Part shown: piece after piece, positions 11,500 to 22,477 of the stretch
Numbering within the stretch: the stretch's first letter is position 1
Layout of the letters: each line of letters opens with the position of its first letter
DNA from: Atherinomorus stipes
Lineage: Eukaryota > Chordata > Actinopteri > Atheriniformes > Atherinidae
DNA length: 64,000 nt
Direction of reading: 5' to 3'
Assembly (NCBI GenBank): GCA_023101725.1
Contig: JALJCO010001448.1
Span: 1-64,000 of the forward strand
Made by a program: the position numbers and the translations under genes
The notes under the pieces: generated by a model
What the model was told of the DNA's origin: nothing
Databases searched by the model: none
What the model saw: the letters and a program-made list of their open reading frames with translations, nothing else

Positions 11500-11880
11500 T
11501 CATCCATCCATTTTATCCACTTTCAGGCTCTGTGTGACCCACAGCACCATCCTGAGGTGAACAGTGAGAGGATTCTTTGATGATGTGTTCAGCTCTGCTG
11601 AGGTAGCGAGAGCTGGTGATGTCCTGGGCTGGGCAGAGAGCAACCTGTGATCCTCCGGGTTGTGTTGACCTCTATGCAAGGCTCTCCTGTCCGCTGCCGA
11701 GCTCTCTGCATTCCACGCTGTGATGCAATACATCAGCATGCTCTCTATGGTGAATCTGTATAATGTCACCAGCAGCTTCTCCTTCAAGGCATATGCCACC
11801 TCTGGGTGAAACTGAGCCTCCCCCCGCACTCCCCTGAGTTGGACAAGTGGGCAGAAGCGTTTTCTAGCTGACCCAGTCAT
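11500..11880 (-). pseudogene. LINE reverse transcriptase C-terminal fragment
   Basis: The minus-strand frame contains KLLVTLYRFTIESMLMYCIT and WNAESSAADRRALHRGQHNP. These match the conserved FYRSTIES...ITVWYG...RKALQRVV block that follows the palm in fish LINEs. The catalytic part is absent and a frameshift follows the ALHR motif. It is a truncated dead copy in the opposite orientation to the LINE at 9.1-10.6 kb. Confidence 0.7.
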
Positions 11881-12088
11881 TCTCTGAATTTGGCAGCACT
11901 GACTTTAGCTTAGCTTAGCATAGTTGCAGTAATCGGGTGTTTCCAATGGCGAAAAAGTGAACTAATAAGCTCGAATTTTTTCCCAATTATGTTTCATGAT
12001 CCACACCTTCTGATCGAGTACAAACGAGAAGCCGATTTCACAGCAAAAGACTGACTAGACGGCATTCAATAGGGAACTATATGCTGCA

Positions 12089-12233
12089 GAAGTACAGAGG
12101 CGAAGCACCGTGGATAGTAGCAAAGGCAGCACGCATGCGCAGCATCCGGTGGCAACCCTGTTTACGGAAGTTGGGGATGGTGCGCATGCATGCTGCCTTT
12201 GCTACTATCCGTGGTGCTTCGCCTCTGTACTTC
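12089..12233. repeat. Near-perfect hairpin, 53-bp arms
   Basis: Arm 12089-12141 pairs with 12181-12233 with three mismatches over 53 bp; the loop is 39 bp (12142-12180). The arm includes GAGGCGAAGCACC, and GCATGCGCA lies at the loop side. It may be a small foldback element or a precursor of small RNAs. No target duplication was identified. Confidence 0.85.
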
Positions 12234-12407
12234 CAAGAATGTTGCACCCCCCCCCCAACTGAACCAGTATAACTAATATAACATGGCTACTCAAGACTTC
12301 GTTTGCTGTGGTCACGTGACTTTTGCACGTGTGCTTTAGATTGCCCATCTGCCATTGTAATATCACTGTAACCCATGGTTTCTGGGGGCTTATTGCTTAA
12401 ATATATA

Positions 12408-12980
12408 CAGGTGTGTACCGAACCAGGAACAATGTATCGAACGATGCAGAATTTTATCAACTTGTCTTCTGAAGATGAGCTCTGTGTTAAAAGTGCCATG
12501 ACAACAGATTTTCATTTTCTGTGGTTTTGGGGGTATAATACGATCCGTTGTAGACGGATGAGGCAATGTGAATGTCAAGAGCAAGTATCAAAGTCCCTGA
12601 TCATTGGCAGTCAGCTTTGTGAGGTTGCTGGAGCCTTCAGTATCCCAGCTACAGTATGTAGGGGTGCAAGGATACAAAAAATTCACGCTTCGGTTCGATA
12701 CACAAGTGTCACAATTCAATACTTTTTCGATACAAACAAAAAATGTTCATTTTCTTTTCTTAGTCCAATGTGCTTTTTTTCACAACATTTTACCATCAGT
12801 GTTCTTCTTAACATGGAGACTAAAGTATTTTCAAACACCAGATCTAAATGTAATCGAACGCAGATTCACTGAGTTTTCAACACAGAGCTCATCGTCAGAA
12901 GACAAGTTGATAAAGTGAATAAAAAATTCTGTATTGTTCGATATTTGACACAAGGTGGTCACGGCTCGATACACACCTGG
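12408..12980. mobile_element. Long-TIR nonautonomous element, about 570 bp
   Basis: Left terminus CAGGTGTGTACCGA is mirrored by TCGATACACACCTG at the right. Inner inverted blocks (TCAACTTGTCTTCTGA near 12458 and TCAGAAGACAAGTTGA near 12897) extend the terminal repeats to roughly 90-105 bp with indels. The interior contains a second repeat-like block starting AGGGGTGCAAGGATAC near 12660. No coding capacity is recognised. Confidence 0.65.
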
Positions 12981-13029
12981 ATTGAATGGCTTGATACGAA
13001 TACGTGTAATATGTGTGTTGTTGCACACC

Positions 13030-13122
13030 AAATATATATGTATATATATATATATATATATTTACATGCATACATATATACATATATATGTATACATATA
13101 TATATAGTGGCATATATATATT
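13030..13122. repeat. AT-rich microsatellite
   Basis: Alternating TA runs interrupted by GTAT and ACAT units. Confidence 0.9.
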
Positions 13123-13249
13123 CCAGCGGCAGTGCTGGAATAGTGTGTGAGATTTGCCATTTTTCAGATTTCCATGAGTTTCTGTTTGTTTCTGGTTGCC
13201 TGGAACGTGCACCACCACTCATAAAATCCCTCATATGGAAATCTTTATC

Positions 13250-14395
13250 ATAATTTTGATCCTTATTGTTTTCCTTACTGTAACTGGGGCTCATTGACTT
13301 CGCATGTGGGTGAGAGATTAGTTTTAAGCGGTCTTTATTATCACAAACACATGCTGATGTTTAATGAGCTGCTGAGATTGAAACCAAAGTAATGACCCCC
13401 CCAAGCCCATACCCCCACCCCCCATCTGAGCTCTTAAAAGGAAAAAAATATGGCAGTGATATAAAACTTTGCAGGCAGGGAAAGGACTTCAAGTTCACAT
13501 ATGAATGAAAACAGAAGGGTATACTCTCAACTTAGATGTTTGTATAGTGCAAACCACTGGTTAAAACTTAACCCATTCATGTCTTCCTTAATCTGAACTA
13601 ATTTGCTGACACTTGTCTTCTGACCAGTTTGTTTTGTTTTTTTTTTACTGATCTGGTTTCTTTGTCTCCTTCAGTTAAAGGAAAAAAAAATCATTTCCCC
13701 ACTGTAATTATAACTTATAAAGATTTCTGACTGAATGAGATTTTTTAACAAGTTTAAAAACTCCACTTTCTTTATTTCACTTTTGATTTTCTTTTTTTCT
13801 TGTCTTAATGTCTTTAATGTATATATTGATTTAATCCTTAAAACTGATAGATCTCCATTCCCTAATGATGCTATTGCTCAATTTGTCAAGAGTTTCTAAA
13901 GAATAGTGTTCTACTTCGATTTACAACTTTATTGTGATGAATAACTTAGTCTTAGGTGATCTACAGAGGTTTCCCAGGTACTGTTGCAGAGATTTCCAAG
14001 CTTGCTTGAGTGTGAACACTTTTCTTCGTTTTATTTCTTTATTTCTTTCTTGGTTTTATGATATGATCTCATAAACATTTCCTCACATAACATGCTACTG
14101 CATTTTTAGGCAGTTATCAGTTTAGAAAAGCAGGTACAAATAGTACCATACTGTAGCTGCATTAAGTTTATTTAATGCTGGTAGTGGAGTTTGTTACAAT
14201 GTGCACCTCTATGTCTTTTGCCTGACGGAAGTGAGGTGATCCAACACCACATGCAAAGAACTCTGCTGCAAGGACATGTTCCTGGAGCACTGCTGTACAT
14301 CAGGTTTCATGTGAAATAAATGAAGGATGCAGTTGGATCATTCTGTAACTGACAGAAACCGGTTTAACTCTTTTCCACATGTGATCACATAACAG
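13250..14395. other. Non-coding stretch, nothing recognised
   Basis: T-rich and A-rich sequence with short homopolymers. No domain, splice pair or repeat terminus was recognised. Confidence 0.35.
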
Positions 14396-15345
14396 AGGAC
14401 ATGTTCCACATGTGGCACCATATAGTGCACCTTAAAATACACGCTGCAACAGGTTATGACATGTTCCAGACGCTGGATAGATGTGAGACATGTGGGAAAA
14501 ACGTCCCACATGTATCACATTATTTTAACAAGAAAAATACCTACAAGATCACATTTGATGATGTAGGTTTCACATGTGAATACGTTGGTTTCACATTATT
14601 ATTGTGAATGGTTTCAAAACCATGTGTCCCATATGCAAAACATCTTGCACATGTTCTACATATTTCACATTATCTTAACATGCAGGAAAAAAAATGACCA
14701 CATATGATTACATAGTTGTCACATGTGAATATTCGTGATGGGTTTCACATTATTATCCTGAATGGTTTCAAAACCATGTGTCCCATATGCAAAACATGTT
14801 GCACATGTTCTACATATTTCACGTTATCTTAACATTCAGGAAAAAGTGACCACGTGATTACATAGGTGTCACATGTGAATATGTTTCTTGTGTGAATGGG
14901 TTTCACATTATGATTGTGAATGGTTTCAAAACCATGTGTCCCATATGCAAAACAAGTTGCACATGTTCTACATATTTCATGTTATCTTAACATTCAGGGA
15001 AAAATGTGACCACATATGATTACGTAGGTGTCACAAGTAAACATGAAGGTCCCACATGTTATCACCATGAATGGCTTCAAAACCACATACAGTATGTCTC
15101 TTAAACAAAATTTGTTGCACATGTTTGACATATTTGATGTTAATTGAACATAAAGAAAAATGTGTGACCACATGAAATTATAAGGTTTTACATGGTGATT
15201 CATGTGTCATCCCATACTGTAGTTGTCACTGGTTTCACAGAGAATTGTACACAAATTCACAATACATAAGTGTAACATGTGAATATGCAGGTTTTACATG
15301 TTATTAGAATGAAAAAGTTCCAAACCTGATGATTCACATGTGCAA
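14396..15345. repeat. Tandem satellite, about 155-bp unit, CACATGTG-rich
   Basis: The landmark GTTTCAAAACCATGTGTCCC recurs near 14611, 14765 and 14923, with a diverged copy near 15074, giving periods of 154, 158 and 151 bp. Each unit also carries TTGCACATGTTCTACATATT and a ...CACATGTGAATAT block. The outer units (14396-14590 and 15200-15345) are more diverged. Many units contain the palindrome ACATGT or CACATGTG, a perfect E-box-like site. Confidence 0.85.
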
Positions 15346-15523
15346 ATAAATGTGCAAATAGAATGTGAATATTCAGAATTATTATGGCTATTTTCCTATG
15401 TTGTTTTGCACATATGGTCTTTCTGTAATACTTTGATAGTCACTGGAAAAAGAAAATCACTTGCAACCAGAACTATATCTCATTTGTAGGATGATGTACT
15501 GTTTGAGAGGACGACAGAGAGGC

Positions 15524-15530
15524 TATAAAT
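15524..15530 (+). promoter_or_regulatory. TATA box of a candidate isolated promoter
   Basis: TATAAAT lies about 30 bp upstream of a pyrimidine-rich stretch (from about 15555), the usual spacing to a transcription start. It is of interest because an excellent splice donor follows at 15611/15612. Confidence 0.35.
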
Positions 15531-15555
15531 CATGTGCAGCAGGCCTTGTTTAGCT

Positions 15556-15611
15556 CCGTCTGTTCTTTCTCTGTACTCTTACAGTTTAATGGCGAGTTTT
15601 GCATGAAAAAG
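15556..15611 (+). ncRNA. Candidate first exon with strong splice donor
   Basis: The stretch after the TATA box ends in AAAAG|GTAAGAAG (exon end 15611), close to the ideal donor. It contains ATGGCGAGTTTTGCATGA, a five-codon open frame, so if it is an exon it is non-coding or starts in the next exon. The start near 15556 is inferred from TATA spacing only. No partner exon was identified downstream. Confidence 0.25.
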
Positions 15612-15809
15612 GTAAGAAGTTAATCCTGAAAAGCTAAGATAGCTGAAATTCTTCAACACTGATGTGAAACATTGGTATAGATTTTCTTAAAACTACTTTA
15701 TAAAACTGCCAAAAGTGAACAAGATTTTTTTTTTCCCCTTGAACCATCACCTGCCCTTACATAACCCCGTCTACGCTTATTTCAAAATTAGACAGGCTTT
15801 GTCCTTGGT

Positions 15810-15841
15810 CTGGCACCATCACCTCCCTGTGGTGGTGCCAG
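15810..15841. repeat. Short hairpin
   Basis: CTGGCACCATCAC (15810-15822) pairs with GTGGTGGTGCCAG (15829-15841) with one mismatch and a 6-base loop. Confidence 0.7.
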
Positions 15842-16054
15842 AACGGCTGCCAGGTTGCAGAGTCATTAAGTAACCACTATGTGTTGAAAGCTCTAACATC
15901 TTACTGACCGATACAACACAAGCAGGTCAAAGTTAGAACTTAAGATTTTATTTTGTCTCCTCCAAAGTTTTTGGAAGCATCAGAAGAAACCGTTCGCTAC
16001 AGAAATATACAGCAGTTATCTCTCCTGTCTAGTGGCCTTGTCTGTTTTGTCTTA

Positions 16055-17132
16055 TAGGCCTGGATCTATCAAAGGTTTGCGTGTATAAAAACATGAGTTA
16101 TCTCACTGCACACGCAAAAAAAAATGTACAAACTGATCTATTAAAAGGGTGCTAAAGGGTTTGGCCTCTAATCAGTTTTGCACTTCCGTTGCTATAAACA
16201 TGCAAAATGGGGCGTTTACACGCAACTGTGCGTGTGATGAGAAAATGTAAATATGTTAATTTAGCACTGGCAAAGTGATTTATTAACTGTGAGATGTATT
16301 GGCTTGCTATATTTTTGCGTCTATTTTAGTAAATCTGAAAAGCAGGTGCAAGTTGCAGCTTTGCAAACAAAAGGCTGCAACTTCTGAGAGGGAATCCTGG
16401 ACATGCACACATCTGAGTCAAAATCATTTTTCATGAGCAGCGAGGGCAGCGTATTTAGTTTTCGTTGTTGAATTCAATTAAAATCACCACAGAAAACACC
16501 ACTATTTAACACGGGTGTAAAATATTCTGGATAGATTAAACAGAAAGTTTGCAGTTGCTGTGCAGCTTAATGAGAACTAAAGCTGCATTAATTGTGTCTT
16601 TTTATTTCCACTTTTTGCCAACGTCACATTTTAACTTTGACTTTAGCTGGTGGACACGATCACAATCATCTGGCAGCGCAAGCTTTGAAGCCGTTGGTAT
16701 TGTGCCAAAGTGCGTAGGCTACATCCTGCGTAATAGAGACCATGTTGGAGCTGCAGACACTTTAATTTGTTCAGCAACTCCTGATCCATGTCCTCATAAA
16801 CTGGACATTTCTGAGGCTCTGCACAGATACTTGTTGTATTATTTACATTTTTGTATTTATCATACTTATTTTAAATTATATTTTCATCTCCTTCCTCCAC
16901 TAATATCTCCCTCTGTGGGTTGTATTTCCCTTTTGAGCTGTCGTCTCTCGCAATTCGCCACATGCAAAACCCTCATTTTTAAAGGGACATTTCCAACACG
17001 TTTGCACCCGCTGTCATTTGCGTCTTCATTCTTTGTAAATCACAAACCGTGGTTCAGCACCTCATGCAAAATTCCAGATTGCGTGGGCAAATTACTACAC
17101 GCAAATTTGGATCGTGATAAATCCGGCCCTTA
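16055..17132. mobile_element. Harbinger-like nonautonomous element, about 1.08 kb
   Basis: The left end TAGGCCTGGATCTATCA and the right end TGATAAATCCGGCCCTTA form an imperfect inverted repeat. TTA is present on both sides, which fits the 3-bp target duplication of PIF/Harbinger elements. GCGTG/CACGC motifs recur near both ends. A 194-codon plus-strand frame (16549-17133) inside it resembles no transposase I know and runs into the terminal repeat. Confidence 0.5.
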
Positions 17133-17197
17133 GATCTGCTAATCAGCTGCTAATTGCTACTCAACAAGTTTGTGGACTTTGCGTGCTCTCTCTAGGT

Positions 17198-17389
17198 CAG
17201 GGGTGCAAGTTCAGTCCTGGAGAGCTGCAGTTCTGCAGGTTTTAGATGTTTCCTTCTATTGACATCTGATTCAGATGCAGTAGATCCAACGGTTCTCAGG
17301 TTCTGCTCAGCGACTCATCCATGTGAAGCAGATGTACATCTAAAACTTGGAAGACTGTGGCTTTCTTGGACCAAACTTGCCTACCTCTG
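17198..17389. mobile_element. hAT MITE, 192 bp
   Basis: The left end CAGGGGTGCAAGTTCAGTCC is an imperfect inverse of the right end GGACCAAACTTGCC...CTCTG. The flanks CTCTAGGT (17190-17197) and CTCCAGGT (17390-17397) match at 7 of 8 bases. Confidence 0.72.
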
Positions 17390-17399
17390 CTCCAGGTCC

Positions 17400-18010
17400 T
17401 CTGGCTTTCTCACACAGTCCAAAACCTCGCACAGAGAAAGGCCTGCTAGCTAAATGAGAGAAGATAAAACTGGAGAATCTTAATACCTGCTGCTAATTCT
17501 CATCAATTAAAATCATTCAGGGAACTGAGTAGAGGAAGTTTTCTTTTTGAAAAACTGAAAGGGTTTGTGAAAAGGTCAATGCCATCCAACCAGGAGGAGT
17601 ATCAAAAGTCTAACTTATCTAAACACAGATACACTTTTTACTCTTGAGAAATACACACACAGACGGCTGATGGAACATGTCAAAATTTCACTGCACACTA
17701 AACTCAGTCGAAACGTGTTGTGTAATTACTCTGTTCATTACATAAGAGCCAGTGATTCCAGAGGGCCTGGTTAGTCTGACCTGCTCACCTCAGTAACTCA
17801 GATGACTGATATTTCACAAACCACCAGACTCAAGCCTGGTGTCCGCTATGAGTCCGCTTCACTCAGTACTATGACTGTTTTTGCATCTACGTAGTCTCAC
17901 TAGATTTGACATTCTTTTTTTTCTGTTTCTGTACTAAGTAAATATGGCTTACCATCATCCTATACAGAACTGCAGGTATGGAGTTTTAATAAAAGTCTCT
18001 TTTATGAGTT
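17400..18010. other. Non-coding stretch, nothing recognised
   Basis: No coding domain or element end was recognised between the hAT MITE and the LINE tail. Confidence 0.35.
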
Positions 18011-18019
18011 TTATACAAA

Positions 18020-18240
18020 TCAAATCAAATCAAGTTTATTTATATAGCCCTTTACAGTACCCATTGGACACACAAAGTGCTTTACAGGAGGGGTAACAGA
18101 GAGGAGACGCTGCCAACAACAGGGGGCGCACAAGTATAATTCAGCTTTATTTGTGTAGCATCAATTCATAATGACGGCATCTCGGGGCATTTTACAGACA
18201 AGTCAGTTTGAGCCAATTCATAACCACCTAAAAGGAAACC
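18020..18240 (-). mobile_element. LINE/SINE 3' tail remnants (L2-like)
   Basis: Read on the minus strand, CTGTAAAGGGCTATATAAAT (about 18033-18052) is the type of terminus found on L2-group LINEs and the SINEs that use them. A second block (TTTATTTGTGTAGCATC, 18146-18162) looks like another LINE tail. Between them, ACAGGGGGCGCAC (18119-18131) resembles a CTCF core. Confidence 0.5.
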
Positions 18241-19120
18241 AACAGATTGGATCAAAGAAGCCGTCGTAGTTTAGATGCGAACAAAACAAAACCAATTGGA
18301 CGCTTAAACACTTAGAAAACTAGAGGAGATTTGGCGAGCACATTCAGACATGACCTCACTTATCAGTTAACTACTGTAATGGACATCTTATATGAATTTG
18401 GGCTTTTCAGTCGGACATGTTCACCTATACATGCAGCAGAGCTGGCAGACTTTTGTAAAATACAAAAGGGAAAAGAAAAAAAATACCAGAAAGCAGTCAT
18501 GAGTACATGGTTAAACTGCTGGTTGTAACCAAACCAATAAACCAGCTAACGATGAGTCAGCTCATGCTAATGCTACAGTAAGCTGGTCCATGGAAAAATC
18601 CAGCCAGCTGAAATCCAGCTGGTTGAATCCAGCTCCTTCAGAGGTTTTCCCAATGGGACGGTACTTGACGCATTGCTGTGACGTATACAACTGACAAATG
18701 TGCATCTCCAAGTATGTAGACTTCCAATTAAAGGATAAGTTTCTTTTTTTTTCAACCTGGACCTTATTTCTAGGAGTATAGACGTGCGTTTACTCACCGC
18801 TAAAGTTCCTGCATCACTTTGAGTCCTTTGGAATATATCGCGATGAGTCGCCCTTCAGTGAACATCCGGTATCATAGCGGAGACGGGGGCAGCCTCTATA
18901 CAAGACATTATCTGCAGCAAAACTCCTTCATTTCATCAATGCTTTAAAGGGGAACTTTGTTTTTTTCAATCTGGACCTATTTTCTAGCATGAAATACATT
19001 TAGATATTTACCAAAGTTTGAACGAAGGGATATTTAGATCCAGATCAGCGTATGTCCAAATAAGGCATTATCTGCCACACAGTCCTTCATTTCACCAATG
19101 TTTTGTAACCAAACATTACT
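18241..19120. other. Non-coding stretch with short AGCTGG repeats
   Basis: CCAGCTGG/CCAGCTGAA motifs are clustered at 18595-18635. Two related segments near 18740-18790 and 18955-18990 share 'CTGGACC...ATTTCTAG', suggesting an internal duplication or repeat pair. No gene was recognised. Confidence 0.4.
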
Positions 19121-19126
19121 CGGACG

Positions 19127-19130
19127 CCCC

Positions 19131-19161
<31 letters not shown>

Positions 19162-19169
19162 ACACACAG
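19127..19169 (+). repeat. C homopolymer followed by AC microsatellite
   Basis: A run of 21 C (19127-19147) is followed by about 11 AC units. Confidence 0.95.
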
Positions 19170-19181
19170 TTTTCATTCCTC

Positions 19182-19426
19182 GTGGGGTACATCCATCGAT
19201 GCATTCCCTAGCCCCTTACCCTAAACCTAACACCCATAACTGATTGCCTAAACCTAACCCTTGTCCTAATCCTAACCTAAACCTAATTGTAACTTAATCT
19301 CTAAAACCTAATCTTGACCCTCAAAACGGGGTTCATCCCCGTGGGGACCGGGAAAATGTCCCCACGAGGGCAAGACGTCCCCACAGTGATGGTAAAAATC
19401 CAGAACATGGTCCCCTCACAGCGTAC

Positions 19427-19431
<5 letters not shown>
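19182..19431. repeat. Telomere-like CCTAA block with inverted ends between CA repeats
   Basis: GTGGGGTAC (19182-19190) and GTACCCCAC (19423-19431) form exact inverted ends. Inside are degenerate CCTAAA/CCTAAC/CCCTAA units (19208-19316) and then a GTCCCCAC-rich part. AC repeats abut both sides. The arrangement suggests a dispersed repeat unit and not true telomeric DNA. Confidence 0.6.

Positions 19432-19458
<27 letters not shown>
19429..19458 (+). repeat. CA microsatellite
   Basis: About 14 CA units directly after the GTACCCC end of the preceding block. Confidence 0.9.
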
Positions 19459-19459
<1 letters not shown>

Positions 19460-19598
19460 TTATGTGACACCATTACAAGTAAATGTCTGTAAATAAGGAC
19501 GAATCACCACAAAAAAGCCACTTTAAGTTCACGGGGGGGTCCGACTAATGTTTTGTAACAAAACATTGGTGAAATGTTTTGTTAAGTGCTCGCTTGCT

Positions 19599-19621
19599 GT
19601 TTTTTTTTTTTTTTTTTTTTT
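19599..19621 (+). repeat. Poly-T run
   Basis: An uninterrupted run of more than 20 T. Confidence 0.95.
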
Positions 19622-20319
19622 GCCGTTCAGTGACTGGACTACTTGTGATGTGGTGGGATATTAGGATCACTGTAAGACCACAGGTTAAAAAAAGAAAAAA
19701 AAGATCCGTTGCCATCAGGCGCATTCGAACAGAGAGGTTTCAGAACGCAGTTCTTATAACTACGCTTCCGAGTTTAGTTATAAGAACCACTCTTCACCTT
19801 CAGCGTGCGTTCGCACATGAGGGAGGACCTTGTTAGGGACCATGTGTGACGCAATTGTTGCGACAGTGACAAATTTATGCCCCAGCAGATCTGATACAAA
19901 ACTGAGGTTTCTCATCTCTTTTATTCAAAGCTATTATAAAAGCTAACTTCCCAGCTTTCCCTCATCACGCTCATATGTATCATGTAACAGAATATTCTTT
20001 TCATTACGATCTCGGTAAACAGGTAAACAGCTGTGAGACTTTTTAAATATGGCGGGGCTGAAGAAGCGGAGCTCACGCAAGGTGTGCGGCTTTCCAGTTC
20101 TACCAATCACCAAACTTCTATGTATTTCAGTTCCTATGGAACCCCGAAAAGACCCTGCCTCTGAGTAGGAGCTAAAAAGGTCATAGGAACTGAGGTCTGA
20201 AGTCCCTAGTTCCTATATGTCCAAATGCGCAAAAAAACGGCCTGGTTCCGGAAAAGGTGATAGGAACTCCAAAAGGTTCCTACAGTCCGAAAGCGCCTAT
20301 TGACAGCAGCCATTATGTT

Positions 20320-20358
20320 GTTCCAGCGGTCATTATACTAAATAATGACCGCTGGAAC
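20320..20358. repeat. Perfect hairpin, 17-bp arms
   Basis: GTTCCAGCGGTCATTAT (20320-20336) and ATAATGACCGCTGGAAC (20342-20358) are exact inverse complements separated by ACTAA. Confidence 0.95.
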
Positions 20359-20399
20359 GTTGGGGAAACCCATTCAAGTCAGCGGAGCATTCTGCTGCA

Positions 20400-21095
20400 T
20401 TCTTAAGAGCCGTATAATAAATAAATGTAATGAATTGTAAAATCTCTCTCTTCACTTTCTCCCTCCACTGATCACATCCATTCATACCTTCCAGCTGTTC
20501 TGTTACATGCAACTGGGTAGAAACAACCTAAAGAACCAAATTAACATCAAAACATATTTCAGCCCCAAGATCTTTGTAAATCTGCTCTTTGCCTCTTTTT
20601 CTATTTTCTCTCTCTCTTTAACTTTCTCCTCTTTTTTCCTATCTTGTTTTATAGTCAGACCTCCCCTAGCAGACATGTAACCTCTCCTCTTTAGCAACTG
20701 TCTGTCCTCTGAGACATCCACAGTGTCTGTTTTGTCTCTGTTTTCTCTCCTCTGCAGTTTCTTTTGCACAGAGGCTGCTGCAAGAGCCTCATTCTCTCCT
20801 GGAACCACACAGGAAGCAAAGATTGCAACATTAAAACATTGTACAGTCTTTTTCAGACAAGCTGAGACCAGCAACTTTCTGGGTTATTTTCAGCACTTTT
20901 TCTTGTGAAACATAAATGCCAGATTTTTCTGTCTGTAGGGTTAAGCATAGTGCAAACACACAGTGATAGAGGAGATGGGGAGGAATCAGTGTCGTCAGGT
21001 CCTCAGGAAGAAAAATAGTGATTGAGTGTCATAAAAGTCGCTAAGTGACATCATGTGTAATTTGCATCATGAACCTGGTGCATATAATTGTGCTG
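20400..21095. other. Non-coding stretch, nothing recognised
   Basis: Open frames on both strands (for example 20503-20874 minus and 20723-20908 plus) lack recognisable domains. The minus frame is lysine- and glutamate-rich because the plus strand is pyrimidine-rich. Confidence 0.35.
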
Positions 21096-21107
21096 GATGC
21101 TGTAGGA

Positions 21108-21374
21108 CAGTGATTCCTAACCTATTTTCCCCTGAGGACCCGTACATGCAACCAACAAAGAACCATAGACCCCTATGCCACCCTTTGCTGAAACCATGCT
21201 TGGTTTTATGCTTTCATTTAGCTTCTTGAAACAAATGATACACCTCAGCTGGTCTGTGCAGACACGACCTTAATTCTAAGCACACTGGCTCTGGACAGTC
21301 AGAGCTTAGGGGACCACCCTGAGCTCTTTGGGGACCCTCTTGTCGGGTCCAAGACCCCAGGTTGGGAAGCACTG
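21108..21374. mobile_element. hAT MITE, 267 bp, exact 8-bp TSD
   Basis: The ends are CAGTGATTCCTAACCT and AGGTTGGGAAGCACTG. CTGTAGGA occurs directly outside both ends (21100-21107 and 21375-21382). An isolated right-half relative (CCCCAGGTTGGGAACCACTG) is at 47379-47398. Confidence 0.9.
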
Positions 21375-21611
21375 CTGTAGGAAATAGAAATATTGTGGGA
21401 AAGAGACAAAACTTGAATTAGAAGCATGCTAAAAAATGTTTGAACTTACAAACAAAATTCTGTCAATTCTTGTTTTTTTTAAATGTCACAATTTCCACCG
21501 TCCACCTTTATCTGGACCACAAAGTGATTCAAAAACACTGTCACTGTCTCCTAACATGTGTATTTATTTATTTATTTATGATAGATAGCTAGATAGACTG
21601 ATCTCTCTCTC

Positions 21612-22471
21612 TCACTCAAATATATACATATATAATATATACACACACATATATATATATATATATATAAAAAACACTGCCTGGCCAAAGAAAAAGTGCA
21701 GCAACCCCAGATCATAACACCGCCCCCCACAGGCTTGTACAGTCAGCACTAGGCATGATGGGTGCATCACTTCACCTGCCTCTCTTCTTACCCTGATTCG
21801 CCCATCACTCTGGAACAGGGTAAATCTGGACTCATCAGACCACATGACCTTCTTCCATTGCTCCACAGTCCAATCTTTATGCTCTCTAGCAAATTGAAGC
21901 CTTTTTTTTCCGGTTAGCCTCACTGATAAGTGGTTTTCTTACGGCTACACAGCTGTTCAGTCCCAATCCCTTGAGTTCCCATCCCATTGTGCGTGTGGAA
22001 ATGCTCTTACTTTCAGTATTAAACATAGCCCTGAGTTCTACTGTTGTTTTTCTCTTCGATTTGATCTCACCACACGTTTAAGTGATCGCCGATCACGATC
22101 ATTCAGGATATTTTTCCGGCCACATTTCTTCCTTGAAGACGATGGGTCCCCACTATCCTTCCAGTTTTTCATAATGTGTTGGACTGTTCTGAACCCAGTT
22201 TTAGTAGTTTCTGCATCTCCTTAGATGTTTTCACCTCTTGATGCCAATGATTTGACCCTTCTCAGACAGACTTACATCTTTTCCACGACCACGGATGTGT
22301 CTTTCCACATGGTTGTTTAGGAAATGAGAAGCAACTCATTGCTCCAGTTGGGGTTGAATAACTTGTTGCCAGCTGAAAGATAATCGCCCGTGCAGTAATT
22401 ATCCAATAGGAGGCTCGTACCTATTTGCTTAGTTAAATTCAGGTGGCGACTTTTTTTTTGGCCAGGCAGTG
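21612..22471 (-). pseudogene. Tc1/mariner element with broken transposase
   Basis: CACTGCCTGGCC (21675-21686) and GGCCAGGCAGTG (22460-22471) are exact inverted ends. The minus strand encodes parts of a Tc1 transposase: a helix-turn-helix portion in the 22.0-22.3 kb part with stops, and a DDE segment at 21.7-21.92 kb with KKVMWSDESRFTLFQSDGR, where the WSDESRF motif holds the first catalytic Asp. The part with the second and third acidic residues is absent. At about 800 bp it is half the usual 1.6 kb, so this is an internal-deletion derivative. Confidence 0.85.
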
Positions 22472-22477
22472 TATATA

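Noticed and set aside
12375..12872. 165-codon plus-strand open frame
   Set aside because: It crosses the terminal repeat of the element at 12408-12980 and contains no domain.
14401..14607. 68-codon open frame in the satellite
   Set aside because: It lies in a tandem repeat unit, with no coding conservation between units.
16549..17133. 194-codon plus-strand open frame
   Set aside because: It lies wholly within a Harbinger-like element and runs into the terminal repeat. The sequence is Leu/Ser/Phe-rich low-quality coding with no transposase motif.
19208..19316. Interstitial telomere
   Set aside because: The CCTAA units are degenerate and interspersed, not TTAGGG arrays, and are bounded by short inverted ends and microsatellites.
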